Part shown: positions 1 through 7,616 of the stretch, piece after piece | Numbering within the stretch: the first letter of the stretch is position 1 | How the letters are laid out: the number at the start of each line of letters is the position of its first letter | Assembly (NCBI GenBank): GCA_035548125.1 | Contig: DASZTV010000093.1 | Location: forward strand, 1-64,000 | Direction: 5' to 3' | Source: DASZTV01 sp035548125 | GTDB taxonomy: Bacteria; Actinomycetota; Actinomycetes; JAFAQI01 | DNA: 64,000 bases | Notes under the pieces: generated by a model | Seen by the model: the letters and a program-made list of their open reading frames with translations, nothing else | Told to the model about the DNA's origin: nothing | The model's database searches: none | Program-made: the position numbers and the translations under genes

Positions 1-87
1 GCGGTCGCGAGGACCTGCCACCGAGCTGTTGAGCGAACCCCAGGCATCACAGAACCCCCAAGCGGCACAACCGTTGTGTTGGGCAAA

Positions 88-957
88 CTACCGCGCGGAG
101 GGGGTCCGCGTCCCCTCGGCCGCTTCGACGCAGTTGCGGAACAGCATCGCGATGGTGGTCGGGCCGACTCCGCCGATCCGAGGGGTGATCGCCCCCGCGA
201 CCTCCTCGCACGACTCGTCGACGTCGGGCAGCAGCTTTCGCCCCTCGTACCTGACTCCCCCACCGACGACCGTCGCACCCGGAGTGATGTGCTCGGGCTG
301 CAGGATGCCGGGGACGCCCGCTGCAGCGATGACGATCTCTGCGGCACGGGTGTAGTCGGCCCAGTTCGGTACGCCGGTGTGCACCACCGTGACGGCGGCG
401 TTGGCGGTCGGCCGCTTCTGGCTGAGCAGGAGCGCGAGTGGTCGACCCAGCGTCGTACCCCGGCCCAGGATGCACACGTGCCGGCCTGACACCGGGATCT
501 CGTAGTGCGCGAGCAGCGCCTCGATGCCGGCAGGAGTGCACGGCACCGGGCCGGGCATGCCGAGCGCGAGCCGGCCCATGTTGACCGGGTGCAGCCCGTC
601 GACGTCCTTGTCCGGGTCCATCTCCAGCAACGCCGCGTCGAAGTCGATCTGCGGCGGCGTCGGGTGCTGGACCAGCATCGCGGTGACCTCGGCCGCGTCG
701 TTGAACTCGCGGATCGCCGCCACCAGGTCGGCCTGCGTCGCGGTCTCGGGCAGGTGAATGTGCGGCGAGACCATGCCGAGCTCGGCCGCCTTCTCCTGCT
801 TCATCCGGATGTAGCCGGCGCTCGCCCCCTCATCGCCCACGAGGATCGTGCCGAGGCCAGGTGTACGTCCGCTGTCGACGAGCGCCTTGATCCGCGGGAC
901 GAGGTCGGCGAAGACCGCCTCCGAAACCGGAGCGCCGGGCAGCATCCGAGCCGTCAT
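88..957 (-). CDS. folD: Bifunctional methylenetetrahydrofolate dehydrogenase/cyclohydrolase
   Basis: Interconverts 5,10-methylene-THF and 10-formyl-THF (NADP-dependent dehydrogenase plus cyclohydrolase) in the cytoplasm, feeding formyl groups to purine synthesis. At 289 aa the length is normal. The catalytic Tyr/Lys pair is Y49/K53 in GYIRMKQ, followed by Q97 and the KDVDG motif at 117-121. The dinucleotide-binding motif GRGTTLGRP (165-173) differs slightly from the usual GRSxxVGxP. The ATG at 957 follows an AGGAGA. It lies 72 nt downstream of purH on the same strand, as in Streptomyces. Identification is secure by family. Confidence 0.95.
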   Translation of the reverse strand: MTARMLPGAPVSEAVFADLVPRIKALVDSGRTPGLGTILVGDEGASAGYIRMKQEKAAELGMVSPHIHLPETATQADLVAAIREFNDAAEVTAMLVQHPTPPQIDFDAALLEMDPDKDVDGLHPVNMGRLALGMPGPVPCTPAGIEALLAHYEIPVSGRHVCILGRGTTLGRPLALLLSQKRPTANAAVTVVHTGVPNWADYTRAAEIVIAAAGVPGILQPEHITPGATVVGGGVRYEGRKLLPDVDESCEEVAGAITPRIGGVGPTTIAMLFRNCVEAAEGTRTPSAR

Positions 958-977
958 AGTTCGTCGATCTCCTCAGG

Positions 978-1021
978 TTGTCAGGGCCTCAACCCGCGGG
1001 AGCGGGGCGAGAGCCTGACAA
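978..1021 (-). other. Intercistronic hairpin between purH and folD
   Basis: TTGTCAGG (978-985) and CCTGACAA (1014-1021) are a perfect 8-bp inverted repeat. Inside it CCCGC/GCGGG (993-997, 1002-1006) can pair around a GGGA tetraloop. It begins just after the purH stop and ends before the folD ribosome-binding site. No U-tract follows, so an attenuator or RNA-stability element is as likely as a terminator. Confidence 0.45.
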
Positions 1022-1029
1022 GTTCGTGG

Positions 1030-2592
1030 TCAGTGGAAGAAGTGGCGGGTTCCGGAGAAGTAGAGCGTGACGCCGGCGGCCTTCGCCGCAGCGATGACCT
1101 CCTCGTCGCGTACCGACCCGCCCGGCTCGACGATCGCCTTCACACCACCCTCGACGAGGATCTCCAGGCCGTCGGGGAACGGGAAGAACGCATCGCTCGC
1201 CGCGACCGCGCCCTTCGCGCGGTCACCCGCGCGGGAGACGGCGAGCCTCGCGGAGTCCACGCGGTTGACCTGACCCATCCCGACGCCGACCGACGCGCCG
1301 CCGCTGGCAAGCAGGATCGCGTTGGACTTCACGGACCGGCACGCTTTCCAGGCGAAGGCGAGGTCCTTCAGCGTCTCGGCGTCGGCCGCCTCTCCGCACT
1401 GCAGTGTCCAGGTGCTCGGGTCGTCGCCCTCGGCATCGACGTGGTCGACCGACTGCAGCAGCAGACCGCCGGACACCGGTCGCATCTCGATCGCCGGCTT
1501 CGACGCGTCGGCGGGGCAGCGCAGCACGCGCAGCTTCGCCTTGGCCTTGAACACCTCGAGTGCGTCGTCGTCGTACCCCGGCGCGCAGATCACCTCGGTG
1601 AGGACGCCCGCCAGCTGGTCGGCGAGCTCCTTGGTGATGGTGCGGTTGGCGGCGATCACGCCGCCGTACGCCGACACCGGGTCGCAGGCGTGCGCCAGCC
1701 GGTGCGCCTCCGCGATGTCCTTGCCGACCGCGATGCCGCACGGGTTCGCGTGCTTGATGATCGCGACGCACGGGTCGTCGAAGTCGTACGCCGCTCGGCG
1801 CGCGGCGTCGGTGTCGACGTAGTTGTTGTAGGACAGCTCGGGACCGTGCAGCTGCTCGGCGTTGGCGAGGCCGCTGCCCGAGCCATTGACGTAGAGCGCG
1901 GCGCGCTGGTGCGGGTTCTCTCCGTACCGGAGCACGGCGGAGCGCTCCCAAGTTGCTCCGACGAACGCCGGGAAACCGGTGCCGTCATCGCTCGGCGCGA
2001 GGACGCTGCCCATCCACGACGCCACCGCGACGTCGTAGGCGGCGGTGTGCTCGAACGCCTTGCCCGCGAGCCGCTGCCGTTGCGCGAGGGAGAAGCCGCC
2101 GTCGCCGAGCGCGGCGATGACATCGCCGTACGACGACGGGTCGACGACCACCGCGACGGACGGGTGGTTCTTGGCCGCCGCCCGCACCATCGAGGGCCCG
2201 CCGATGTCGATCTGTTCGACGCACTCGTCCTGCGTCGCGCCCGAGGCAACGGTCGCGGCGAACGGATAGAGGTTGACGACGACGAGCTCGAACGGTTCGA
2301 CACCGAGCTCGGCGAGCTGCTTGGCGTGATCCTCCTTGCGGAGGTCGGCAAGGATGCCGGCGTGCACCTTGGGGTGCAGCGTCTTCACCCGCCCCTCGAG
2401 GCACTCCGGGAAGCCGGTCAGCTCCTCGACCGGCGTGACCGGTATTCCGGCCTCGCGCAGCTTCGCAGCCGTGGAGCCGGTCGACACCACCTCGACGCCG
2501 GCAGCGGCGAGCGCCTTGCCGAGCTCGTCGAGACCGGTCTTGTCATAGACGCTGACCAGCGCTCGCCTGATCGGCCGCTTGCCGTCGCTCAC
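1030..2592 (-). CDS. purH: Bifunctional AICAR formyltransferase / IMP cyclohydrolase
   Basis: Catalyses the last two steps of de novo IMP synthesis: formylation of AICAR by 10-formyl-THF, then ring closure. The N-terminal MGS-like cyclohydrolase domain carries KTLHPKVHAG (70-79). The C-terminal transformylase carries the catalytic K280/H281 in IIKHANPCG and ends in the typical SGTRHFFH. At 520 aa it is full length. The GTG start overlaps the purN stop by 4 nt (GTGA), so translation is probably coupled. Its ribosome-binding site GGAGG lies in the last codons of purN. FolD downstream supplies the cofactor. Confidence 0.96.
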   Translation of the reverse strand: MSDGKRPIRRALVSVYDKTGLDELGKALAAAGVEVVSTGSTAAKLREAGIPVTPVEELTGFPECLEGRVKTLHPKVHAGILADLRKEDHAKQLAELGVEPFELVVVNLYPFAATVASGATQDECVEQIDIGGPSMVRAAAKNHPSVAVVVDPSSYGDVIAALGDGGFSLAQRQRLAGKAFEHTAAYDVAVASWMGSVLAPSDDGTGFPAFVGATWERSAVLRYGENPHQRAALYVNGSGSGLANAEQLHGPELSYNNYVDTDAARRAAYDFDDPCVAIIKHANPCGIAVGKDIAEAHRLAHACDPVSAYGGVIAANRTITKELADQLAGVLTEVICAPGYDDDALEVFKAKAKLRVLRCPADASKPAIEMRPVSGGLLLQSVDHVDAEGDDPSTWTLQCGEAADAETLKDLAFAWKACRSVKSNAILLASGGASVGVGMGQVNRVDSARLAVSRAGDRAKGAVAASDAFFPFPDGLEILVEGGVKAIVEPGGSVRDEEVIAAAKAAGVTLYFSGTRHFFH

Positions 2593-3221
2593 GTGCGTTC
2601 CTCCTCTGGAGCGGATGTGCCATCCGCTCCTCTATAGCCGTAGGAATCTTCCATGCGGCTTGATGCGATCCGCCTCACTGCCTCGACGAGCATCTGCCGC
2701 TCGGCGACCTTGATGCGCTCGTGCAAGGACGACTCGTCGTCGCCCGGCTCGATGCCGACGCGCACCTGGTCGATCACCGGACCGGTGTCCACGCCGCTGT
2801 CGACGTAGTGCACGGTCGCGCCGGTCTCCCCGACCCCCGCGTCGAGTGCGTCGCGTACCGCGCTCGCGCCCGGAAAGGCAGGCAGCAGCGAGGGATGCGT
2901 GTTGATCGTCTTCGGGAAGGTCGCGAGGAACTCCGCGCCGAGGATCTTCATGAAGCCGGCGGAGACGACCAGGTCCGGTTCGTACGCCGCGACGGCCTTG
3001 GTGAGTGCGGCGTCCCACTGCTCGCGCGTGGCGTAGTCGCCGACTCGTTCGACGAAGGTCGGGATCCTGGCGCGCTCGGCACGCTCCAGGCCCTCGATGT
3101 CGTGGCGATCGGCGCCCACGGCAACGACCGATGCGCCGTACGCAGGATCCTCACAGGCTTCGAGGAGTGCGGCGAGGTTGGTGCCCGACCCGGACACCAG
3201 CACCACGAGGCGCGCCGCCAA
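2589..3221 (-). CDS. purN: Phosphoribosylglycinamide formyltransferase (GAR transformylase)
   Basis: Transfers a formyl group from 10-formyl-THF to GAR, the third step of purine synthesis. The 210-aa protein shows the phosphate loop GSGTN (11-15) and the catalytic triad N107, H109 (INTHPSLLP) and D145 (DTGPVI). I chose the TTG at 3221 because GGGGAG lies 5 nt upstream and it gives the usual N-terminus (MAARLVVLVSGSGTN); no ATG is available nearby. The last ~15 residues, after the normal end of the family, are encoded by a palindromic repeat. Upstream is the PerM-like gene, downstream purH (overlapping), as in Mycobacterium. Confidence 0.93.
   Translation of the reverse strand: MAARLVVLVSGSGTNLAALLEACEDPAYGASVVAVGADRHDIEGLERAERARIPTFVERVGDYATREQWDAALTKAVAAYEPDLVVSAGFMKILGAEFLATFPKTINTHPSLLPAFPGASAVRDALDAGVGETGATVHYVDSGVDTGPVIDQVRVGIEPGDDESSLHERIKVAERQMLVEAVRRIASSRMEDSYGYRGADGTSAPEEERT
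2608..2637. repeat. Palindromic repeat, copy 1 (end of purN)
   Basis: A perfect 10-bp inverted repeat (GGAGCGGATG, 2608-2617, and CATCCGCTCC, 2621-2630, loop tgc) is followed by TCTATAG. The same string, two bases shorter and with one substitution, recurs inverted at 5445-5472. This copy lies inside purN: it encodes the tail beginning YRGADGTSAP, just before the purH ribosome-binding site. Confidence 0.7.
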
Positions 3222-3292
3222 ATAGATCTCCCCGAAAGAACCGGTTGAGGGAAGGACCACGAGGATACTTGGCGCCACAGGGAGGTCGTCAC

Positions 3293-3979
3293 ATGACGGA
3301 GCCGTCAGACCCGGACCAGCCACCAGCGCCGCCGCCGTACGGCGCTCCGACGCCTCCGCCTCCCTACGGCGCCCCGGCGCCTCCCTACGGCGCACCAGCA
3401 CCCCCGCCCTACGGCGCTCCGGCACCCCCGCCCTACGGTGCCCCTCCCGGCTATCCGCCGGCGCCACCCGGGTACGGCGGCGCGCCGTACGGCGGGTACG
3501 GCCCACCTCCCGGCCAGCGGGTCAACGATCCGGCGCCGATGGGCATGCGGCTGCTCGCGCGCATCATCGACGGTTTGCTGACCGCGGCCGTCTCCGTCCC
3601 GCTCGCGTTCGCGTTCGGGCTGATCGACACCTCGAGCTCGGACTCGAGCGCGTCGTTCTCCATCACCGGAGCCGACTACCTCAAGACGGTGCTCCTCGGA
3701 CTCGTCATCACCGGCATCTACGAGGTCACCATGCTGGCGACGAAGGGCGCCACGCTCGGGAAGATGGCGGTCGGAGTGCGGGTCGCGATGTTCGACACCG
3801 GCGGCATCCCCACGCTGCAGGCCGCGCTGACCAGATGGTCGATCCCCGCGGTCGCGAGCATCATCCCGACGGGGCTGGTGGTGCTGGTCGTGTACCTGTC
3901 GCCGTTCTTCGACTCCACGCACCGCAATCGTGGGTGGTACGACTACGCGGCAAAGACGATCGCCGTTCGTACCAGGTAG
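3293..3979 (+). CDS. RDD family membrane protein with proline-rich N-terminus
   Basis: 228 aa. The first ~75 residues are a low-complexity cytoplasmic tail of repeated (A/P)PPPYGAP units. The RDD domain follows: membrane segments near 85-105, 125-145 and 185-205, the family signature MRLLARIIDG and the RRD-like NRGWYDYAAKT near the C-terminus. RDD proteins are inner-membrane proteins of mostly unknown role; some actinobacterial versions with such tails sit in cell-envelope regions. ATG at 3293 has AGGGAGG upstream. It is divergent from purN (71 nt apart) and convergent with the PerM-like gene. Function is not predicted beyond family. Confidence 0.85.
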   Translation: MTEPSDPDQPPAPPPYGAPTPPPPYGAPAPPYGAPAPPPYGAPAPPPYGAPPGYPPAPPGYGGAPYGGYGPPPGQRVNDPAPMGMRLLARIIDGLLTAAVSVPLAFAFGLIDTSSSDSSASFSITGADYLKTVLLGLVITGIYEVTMLATKGATLGKMAVGVRVAMFDTGGIPTLQAALTRWSIPAVASIIPTGLVVLVVYLSPFFDSTHRNRGWYDYAAKTIAVRTR

Positions 3980-3999
3980 GTGCGCCTCGCCGGGTAGGC

Positions 4000-5211
4000 C
4001 TAGCGCCCGGGCAACGCCCGCCACATCCGCCACCATGCCTGCGCGGCGATGAACAGCAGGACGGGACCGGCGACCTCGGCGGCGACGGTGAGGCCGGCCT
4101 GCCACGGTGACGGTCCGAACGCGGTTAGCCGCCCCGGTCCGGCCGGCCCGCCGGCTACCGCGGTGAGTGCCGCGGTGCCTGCCGCCACGACAGCCGCCAA
4201 GGCAGCGGCCGCCCGTGCCTGGTCGCCGAGTGAGTCGGCAGCGTCGCGCCGGATTCGCCAGGCAGCGAGCGCGGCCGCGGCGCCGACGGCGACGAACGCG
4301 AGCACCACCACGGGTACCGGCGCAGCGTGGTGCGGTACGGCGGCCAGCAGCGGTAGCGCAGGTGTCGCCCCGACGTGCGCGCCGCCGAGCGTCACCGTGG
4401 CGCCTGCGCCGACCGCGAAACCGGTACCGGTGAGGTAGGCAGTCGTGAACAGGACAGCGTTGGGCAGCAGCCACAGGCTCAGCAGACCCATCGTGAACTT
4501 GCCGGATCCGTTGCCGTACCCGTTGAAGCTGTTGCTGACCAGCGACCAGTGATCGACGACAGAGGCGATGGTCAACGCCAATGCGGCGCCGGCGATCACT
4601 GCACCGGCGACTCCGGCAGCGCGCAGCCCGTCCCGTAGGGAGACGGGCAGCCGCCCCCACGCCGCGCGCCACTGACCCGCGCCACGTATGCCGCCCGCGG
4701 TCGTCGCGACCAGGCTCAGCCCGGCGGCCGCGAGGAAGGCACCCGGCACCGACGGACGGATCGCATCGGTTCGGGCGACCGCCGCGAGGGCCGCCGCGAT
4801 TCCGGCGTACGGGATGGTGACCGCAAGGACCATCGCGGCGACCGCGCCCGGCTCCTGGCTGGTGGCGGCCCGCGACAGCACCGCTGCGAACCGGGCGAGC
4901 AGCACGCCCAACAGCACCGTCAGGCCGAGCGGCGCGATGGCGACCGTCCCCCCGCCGACCGACAGCGGGGCGTGCTGGCCGGCGAGCCATACCGTGACCG
5001 CGAATCGCAGCGCGTCGCCGGCGCTGCTGGTGGTGCGGGAGTCCGCCGACCAGACGATGACAGCGATCACGACGAGCACGGCGAGCCCGACCGCGACGGT
5101 CCACACCGCCGCCATCAGGCTGCGCAGCCATAGCGGCGAGACCGGAGCGGCCTGCGCAGCCGTGCGCCGTTTCGGCGCCGCTGCCCTCGGACGTGCTACC
5201 GCCTGGGTCAT
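4000..5211 (-). CDS. PerM-like multipass membrane protein (DUF6350)
   Basis: About 403 aa with a basic N-terminus (RPRAAAPKRR) and roughly 8-10 Ala/Val/Leu-rich membrane segments. Sequence character and position between sucD and purN match the DUF6350 family, whose M. tuberculosis member (PerM, Rv0955, between sucCD and purN) is linked to cell division and persistence. The ATG at 5211 is a choice: an in-frame start at 5286 would add 25 residues of poor character (two adjacent Cys, no basic-hydrophobic pattern). Neither start has a clear ribosome-binding site. Role is inferred from synteny only. Confidence 0.8.
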   Translation of the reverse strand: MTQAVARPRAAAPKRRTAAQAAPVSPLWLRSLMAAVWTVAVGLAVLVVIAVIVWSADSRTTSSAGDALRFAVTVWLAGQHAPLSVGGGTVAIAPLGLTVLLGVLLARFAAVLSRAATSQEPGAVAAMVLAVTIPYAGIAAALAAVARTDAIRPSVPGAFLAAAGLSLVATTAGGIRGAGQWRAAWGRLPVSLRDGLRAAGVAGAVIAGAALALTIASVVDHWSLVSNSFNGYGNGSGKFTMGLLSLWLLPNAVLFTTAYLTGTGFAVGAGATVTLGGAHVGATPALPLLAAVPHHAAPVPVVVLAFVAVGAAAALAAWRIRRDAADSLGDQARAAAALAAVVAAGTAALTAVAGGPAGPGRLTAFGPSPWQAGLTVAAEVAGPVLLFIAAQAWWRMWRALPGR

Positions 5212-5444
5212 CTGCTGATCGTTGCAGCAAGCAACTCCAGCAACAGGTGTTACACGCCGTGCAGGGGAGCGAATGTGCCGTGGCATTGATTCTCGAGGTC
5301 AATGGACGCCTGGCACACTCGCCGTACCAGCTCAGGACAGACGCCAAACGATCCTCGCGCAGGTCGAGGAGTGCTACCTGCGCCTCACCGGCGTCGGACT
5401 GCCGACTGGCGTCAGGATTCTGTGAGCGTGTGCGCTGGCATCCC

Positions 5445-5472
5445 CTATAGGGGAGCGTGGCACATCCGCTCC
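5445..5472. repeat. Palindromic repeat, copy 2 (after sucD)
   Basis: On the plus strand this reads CTATAG, then GGAGCG, TGGCAC, ATCCGCTCC. It is the inverted counterpart of 2608-2637, with a 2-nt deletion and one substitution. It overlaps a perfect 12-bp palindrome CCCCTATAGGGG at 5442-5453. It lies directly after the sucD stop codon, in the 263-nt gap before the PerM-like gene, where I see nothing else. Confidence 0.7.
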
Positions 5473-5473
5473 C
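5451..5473 (-). terminator. Hairpin after sucD, candidate terminator of sucCD
   Basis: GGGAGCG (5451-5457) and CGCTCCC (5467-5473) form a perfect 7-bp stem with a 9-nt loop, beginning one base after the sucD stop. There is no U-tract, which is common for actinobacterial terminators. Confidence 0.5.
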
Positions 5474-5474
5474 T

Positions 5475-6341
5475 TTAAGAGAGCAGCTCCTTCATCAGAC
5501 GTGCTGCCTCGCTCGGTGTCTTGCCGACCCGTACGCCTGCGGCCTCGAGCGCTTCCGCCTTGGCCGCCGCGGTGCCCGATGACCCGGACACGATCGCGCC
5601 GGCATGCCCCATCGTCTTGCCCTCCGGAGCGGTGAACCCCGCGACGTAACCGACGACCGGCTTCGTCACGTTCGCGCGAATGAAGTCGGCGGCGCGCTCC
5701 TCGGCGTCACCGCCGATCTCGCCGATCATCACGATCGCCTCGGTGTCCGGGTCGTCCTGGAAGGCCGCCAGGCAGTCGATGTGGGTCGTGCCGATGACCG
5801 GGTCGCCGCCGATGCCCACCGCCGTCGTGAAGCCGATGTCCCGCAGCTCGTACATCATCTGGTAGGTCAGCGTGCCCGACTTCGACACCAGCCCGATCCG
5901 GCCCTGACCCGCGATGTCGGCGGGAATGATGCCGGCGTTGGACTGTCCGGGGGAGATCAGCCCCGGGCAGTTGGGACCGACGATCCGGGTCTCGCCCCGC
6001 TGCTCGGCGTAAGCCCGGAAGTACGCCGTGTCCTGCACGGGCACGCCCTCGGTGATGACGACCAGCAGCGGAATCTCGGCGTCGATCGCCTCGATCGCCG
6101 CGTCACGGGTGAACGCCGGCGGCACGAACCCCACCGACACGTCCGCTCCGGTCTCGGCCATCGCCTCGGCGACGGTCGCGAAGACCGGGATGCCGTCGAC
6201 GTCGGTACCGGCCTTGCGGGCGTTGACACCACCGACGACGTTGGTGCCGGACGCGACCATCCGCCGGGTGTGCTTGGTGCCCTCCGAACCCGTGATGCCC
6301 TGGACGATCACCTTGCTGTCCTTGGTCAGCCAGATCGCCAT
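5475..6341 (-). CDS. sucD: Succinyl-CoA synthetase alpha subunit
   Basis: ADP/GDP-forming step of the TCA cycle: succinyl-CoA to succinate with substrate-level phosphorylation. 288 aa. The N-terminal CoA-binding Rossmann fold is followed by the ligase domain, with the phosphorylated histidine at H246 in GKTMGHAGAIVSG. IVGPNCPGLI marks the CoA-domain end. It starts 3 nt after the sucC stop, so the two subunits are co-translated. Confidence 0.97.
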   Translation of the reverse strand: MAIWLTKDSKVIVQGITGSEGTKHTRRMVASGTNVVGGVNARKAGTDVDGIPVFATVAEAMAETGADVSVGFVPPAFTRDAAIEAIDAEIPLLVVITEGVPVQDTAYFRAYAEQRGETRIVGPNCPGLISPGQSNAGIIPADIAGQGRIGLVSKSGTLTYQMMYELRDIGFTTAVGIGGDPVIGTTHIDCLAAFQDDPDTEAIVMIGEIGGDAEERAADFIRANVTKPVVGYVAGFTAPEGKTMGHAGAIVSGSSGTAAAKAEALEAAGVRVGKTPSEAARLMKELLS

Positions 6342-6344
6342 GTC

Positions 6345-7529
6345 CTAGGCCGCCTTTCCCGCGAGCTCGGCGGCTCGCCGCGCGGCGCCGTCCATCGTGT
6401 CCACCTGTTCCACCAGCGGATGGGCTGCCTCGGTAAGGATCCGGCGACCCTCCTCCGCGTTGTTCCCGTCGAGGCGTACGACGAGCGGCTTGGTCACGCT
6501 CTCGCCCCGGCTTTCCAGCAGCGACAGTGCCTGCACGATTCCGTTCGCGACCGCGTCGCACGCCGTGATGCCGCCGAAGACGTTCACGAAGACCGAACGC
6601 ACGGACGGGTCGGACAGGATCACGTCGAGCCCGTTGGCCATCACCTCGGCCGAGGCGCCGCCACCGATGTCGAGGAAGTTGGCCGGGCGTACGTTGCCGA
6701 ACGCCTCGCCGGCGTAGGCCACGACGTCCAGCGTCGACATCACGAGACCGGCGCCGTTGCCGATGATCCCGACCTCACCGTCGAGCTTCACGTAGTTGAG
6801 GTGCAGGGACTTGGCGCGCACCTCCAGCGGGTCGGTGGCCGAGTTGTCGCGGTACGCGTCGTGAACCTCGGTGTGACGGAACGACGCGTTGTCGTCGAGC
6901 GTGACCTTGCCGTCGAGGGCCAGCACCTGGTCGTCCGGCGTCCGCACCAGCGGGTTCACCTCGACCAGGGTCGCCTCCTCGCCGATGAAGACGTCCCACA
7001 GCTGACGGATCACGGCAGCGGCCTTCGCGCGGACCGGCTCCGGGATGTTGCCCGCCGTCGCGATCTCGAGCGCCTTCGCGTCGTCGACCCCGGCGACCGG
7101 GTCCACCGCGACCCGTGCCAGCGCATCGGGCTTCTCGACCGCGAGCTGCTCGATCTCCATGCCGCCCTCCGCCGAGCACATCGCCAGGTAGGAGCGGTTG
7201 GCGCGGTCGAGCAGGAAGGAGAAGTAGTACTCCTCGCCGATGTCCGCGGCCTCGGAGATCAGGATGGTGTGGACGGTGTGGCCCTTGATGTCCATGCCGA
7301 GGATGTTCTGCGCGTGGCTGACCGCGTCGTCGGCGGTGGGCGCGAACTTCACGCCGCCGGCCTTGCCCCGGCCTCCCGCCTTGACCTGCGCCTTCACCAT
7401 GACGGGCCCGCCGCCGAGTGACTCAGCGGCCGCCCGCGCCTCCTCCGCGGTCGCGATCACGACCTGACGCGTCGTCGGCACGCCGTACTTGGCGAACAGC
7501 TCCTTTGCCTGCCACTCGAACAGGTCCAC
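6345..7529 (-). CDS. sucC: Succinyl-CoA synthetase beta subunit
   Basis: 394 aa. The N-terminal ATP-grasp domain (MDLFEWQAKELFAKYGVP, then VKAQVKAGGRGKAGGVK) binds the nucleotide; the C-terminal flavodoxin-like domain contains FLDIGGGAS and NVFGGITACD. Pairs with SucD as a heterotetramer. The GTG at 7529 has GGAGG 8 nt upstream. The promoter must lie in the 87 nt shared with the divergent hydrolase gene. Confidence 0.97.
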   Translation of the reverse strand: MDLFEWQAKELFAKYGVPTTRQVVIATAEEARAAAESLGGGPVMVKAQVKAGGRGKAGGVKFAPTADDAVSHAQNILGMDIKGHTVHTILISEAADIGEEYYFSFLLDRANRSYLAMCSAEGGMEIEQLAVEKPDALARVAVDPVAGVDDAKALEIATAGNIPEPVRAKAAAVIRQLWDVFIGEEATLVEVNPLVRTPDDQVLALDGKVTLDDNASFRHTEVHDAYRDNSATDPLEVRAKSLHLNYVKLDGEVGIIGNGAGLVMSTLDVVAYAGEAFGNVRPANFLDIGGGASAEVMANGLDVILSDPSVRSVFVNVFGGITACDAVANGIVQALSLLESRGESVTKPLVVRLDGNNAEEGRRILTEAAHPLVEQVDTMDGAARRAAELAGKAA

Positions 7530-7616
7530 GCCGCGTTCCTCCGCCTCACCTCGACATACGTCTCAGCGTGGAACGTTACCGGCAGGACTTTTCGCCCCTG
7601 CAGGGAAGTCAAGGGA

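Noticed and set aside
505..2637. A 710-codon open frame antisense to folD and purH
   Set aside because: Very Arg/Asp/Val-rich, no domain pattern; a product of GC-rich codon bias opposite two certain genes.
3320..3520. CRISPR-like or VNTR array
   Set aside because: The repeats are codon-level PYGAP repeats inside the RDD protein with irregular spacing, not spacer-repeat units.
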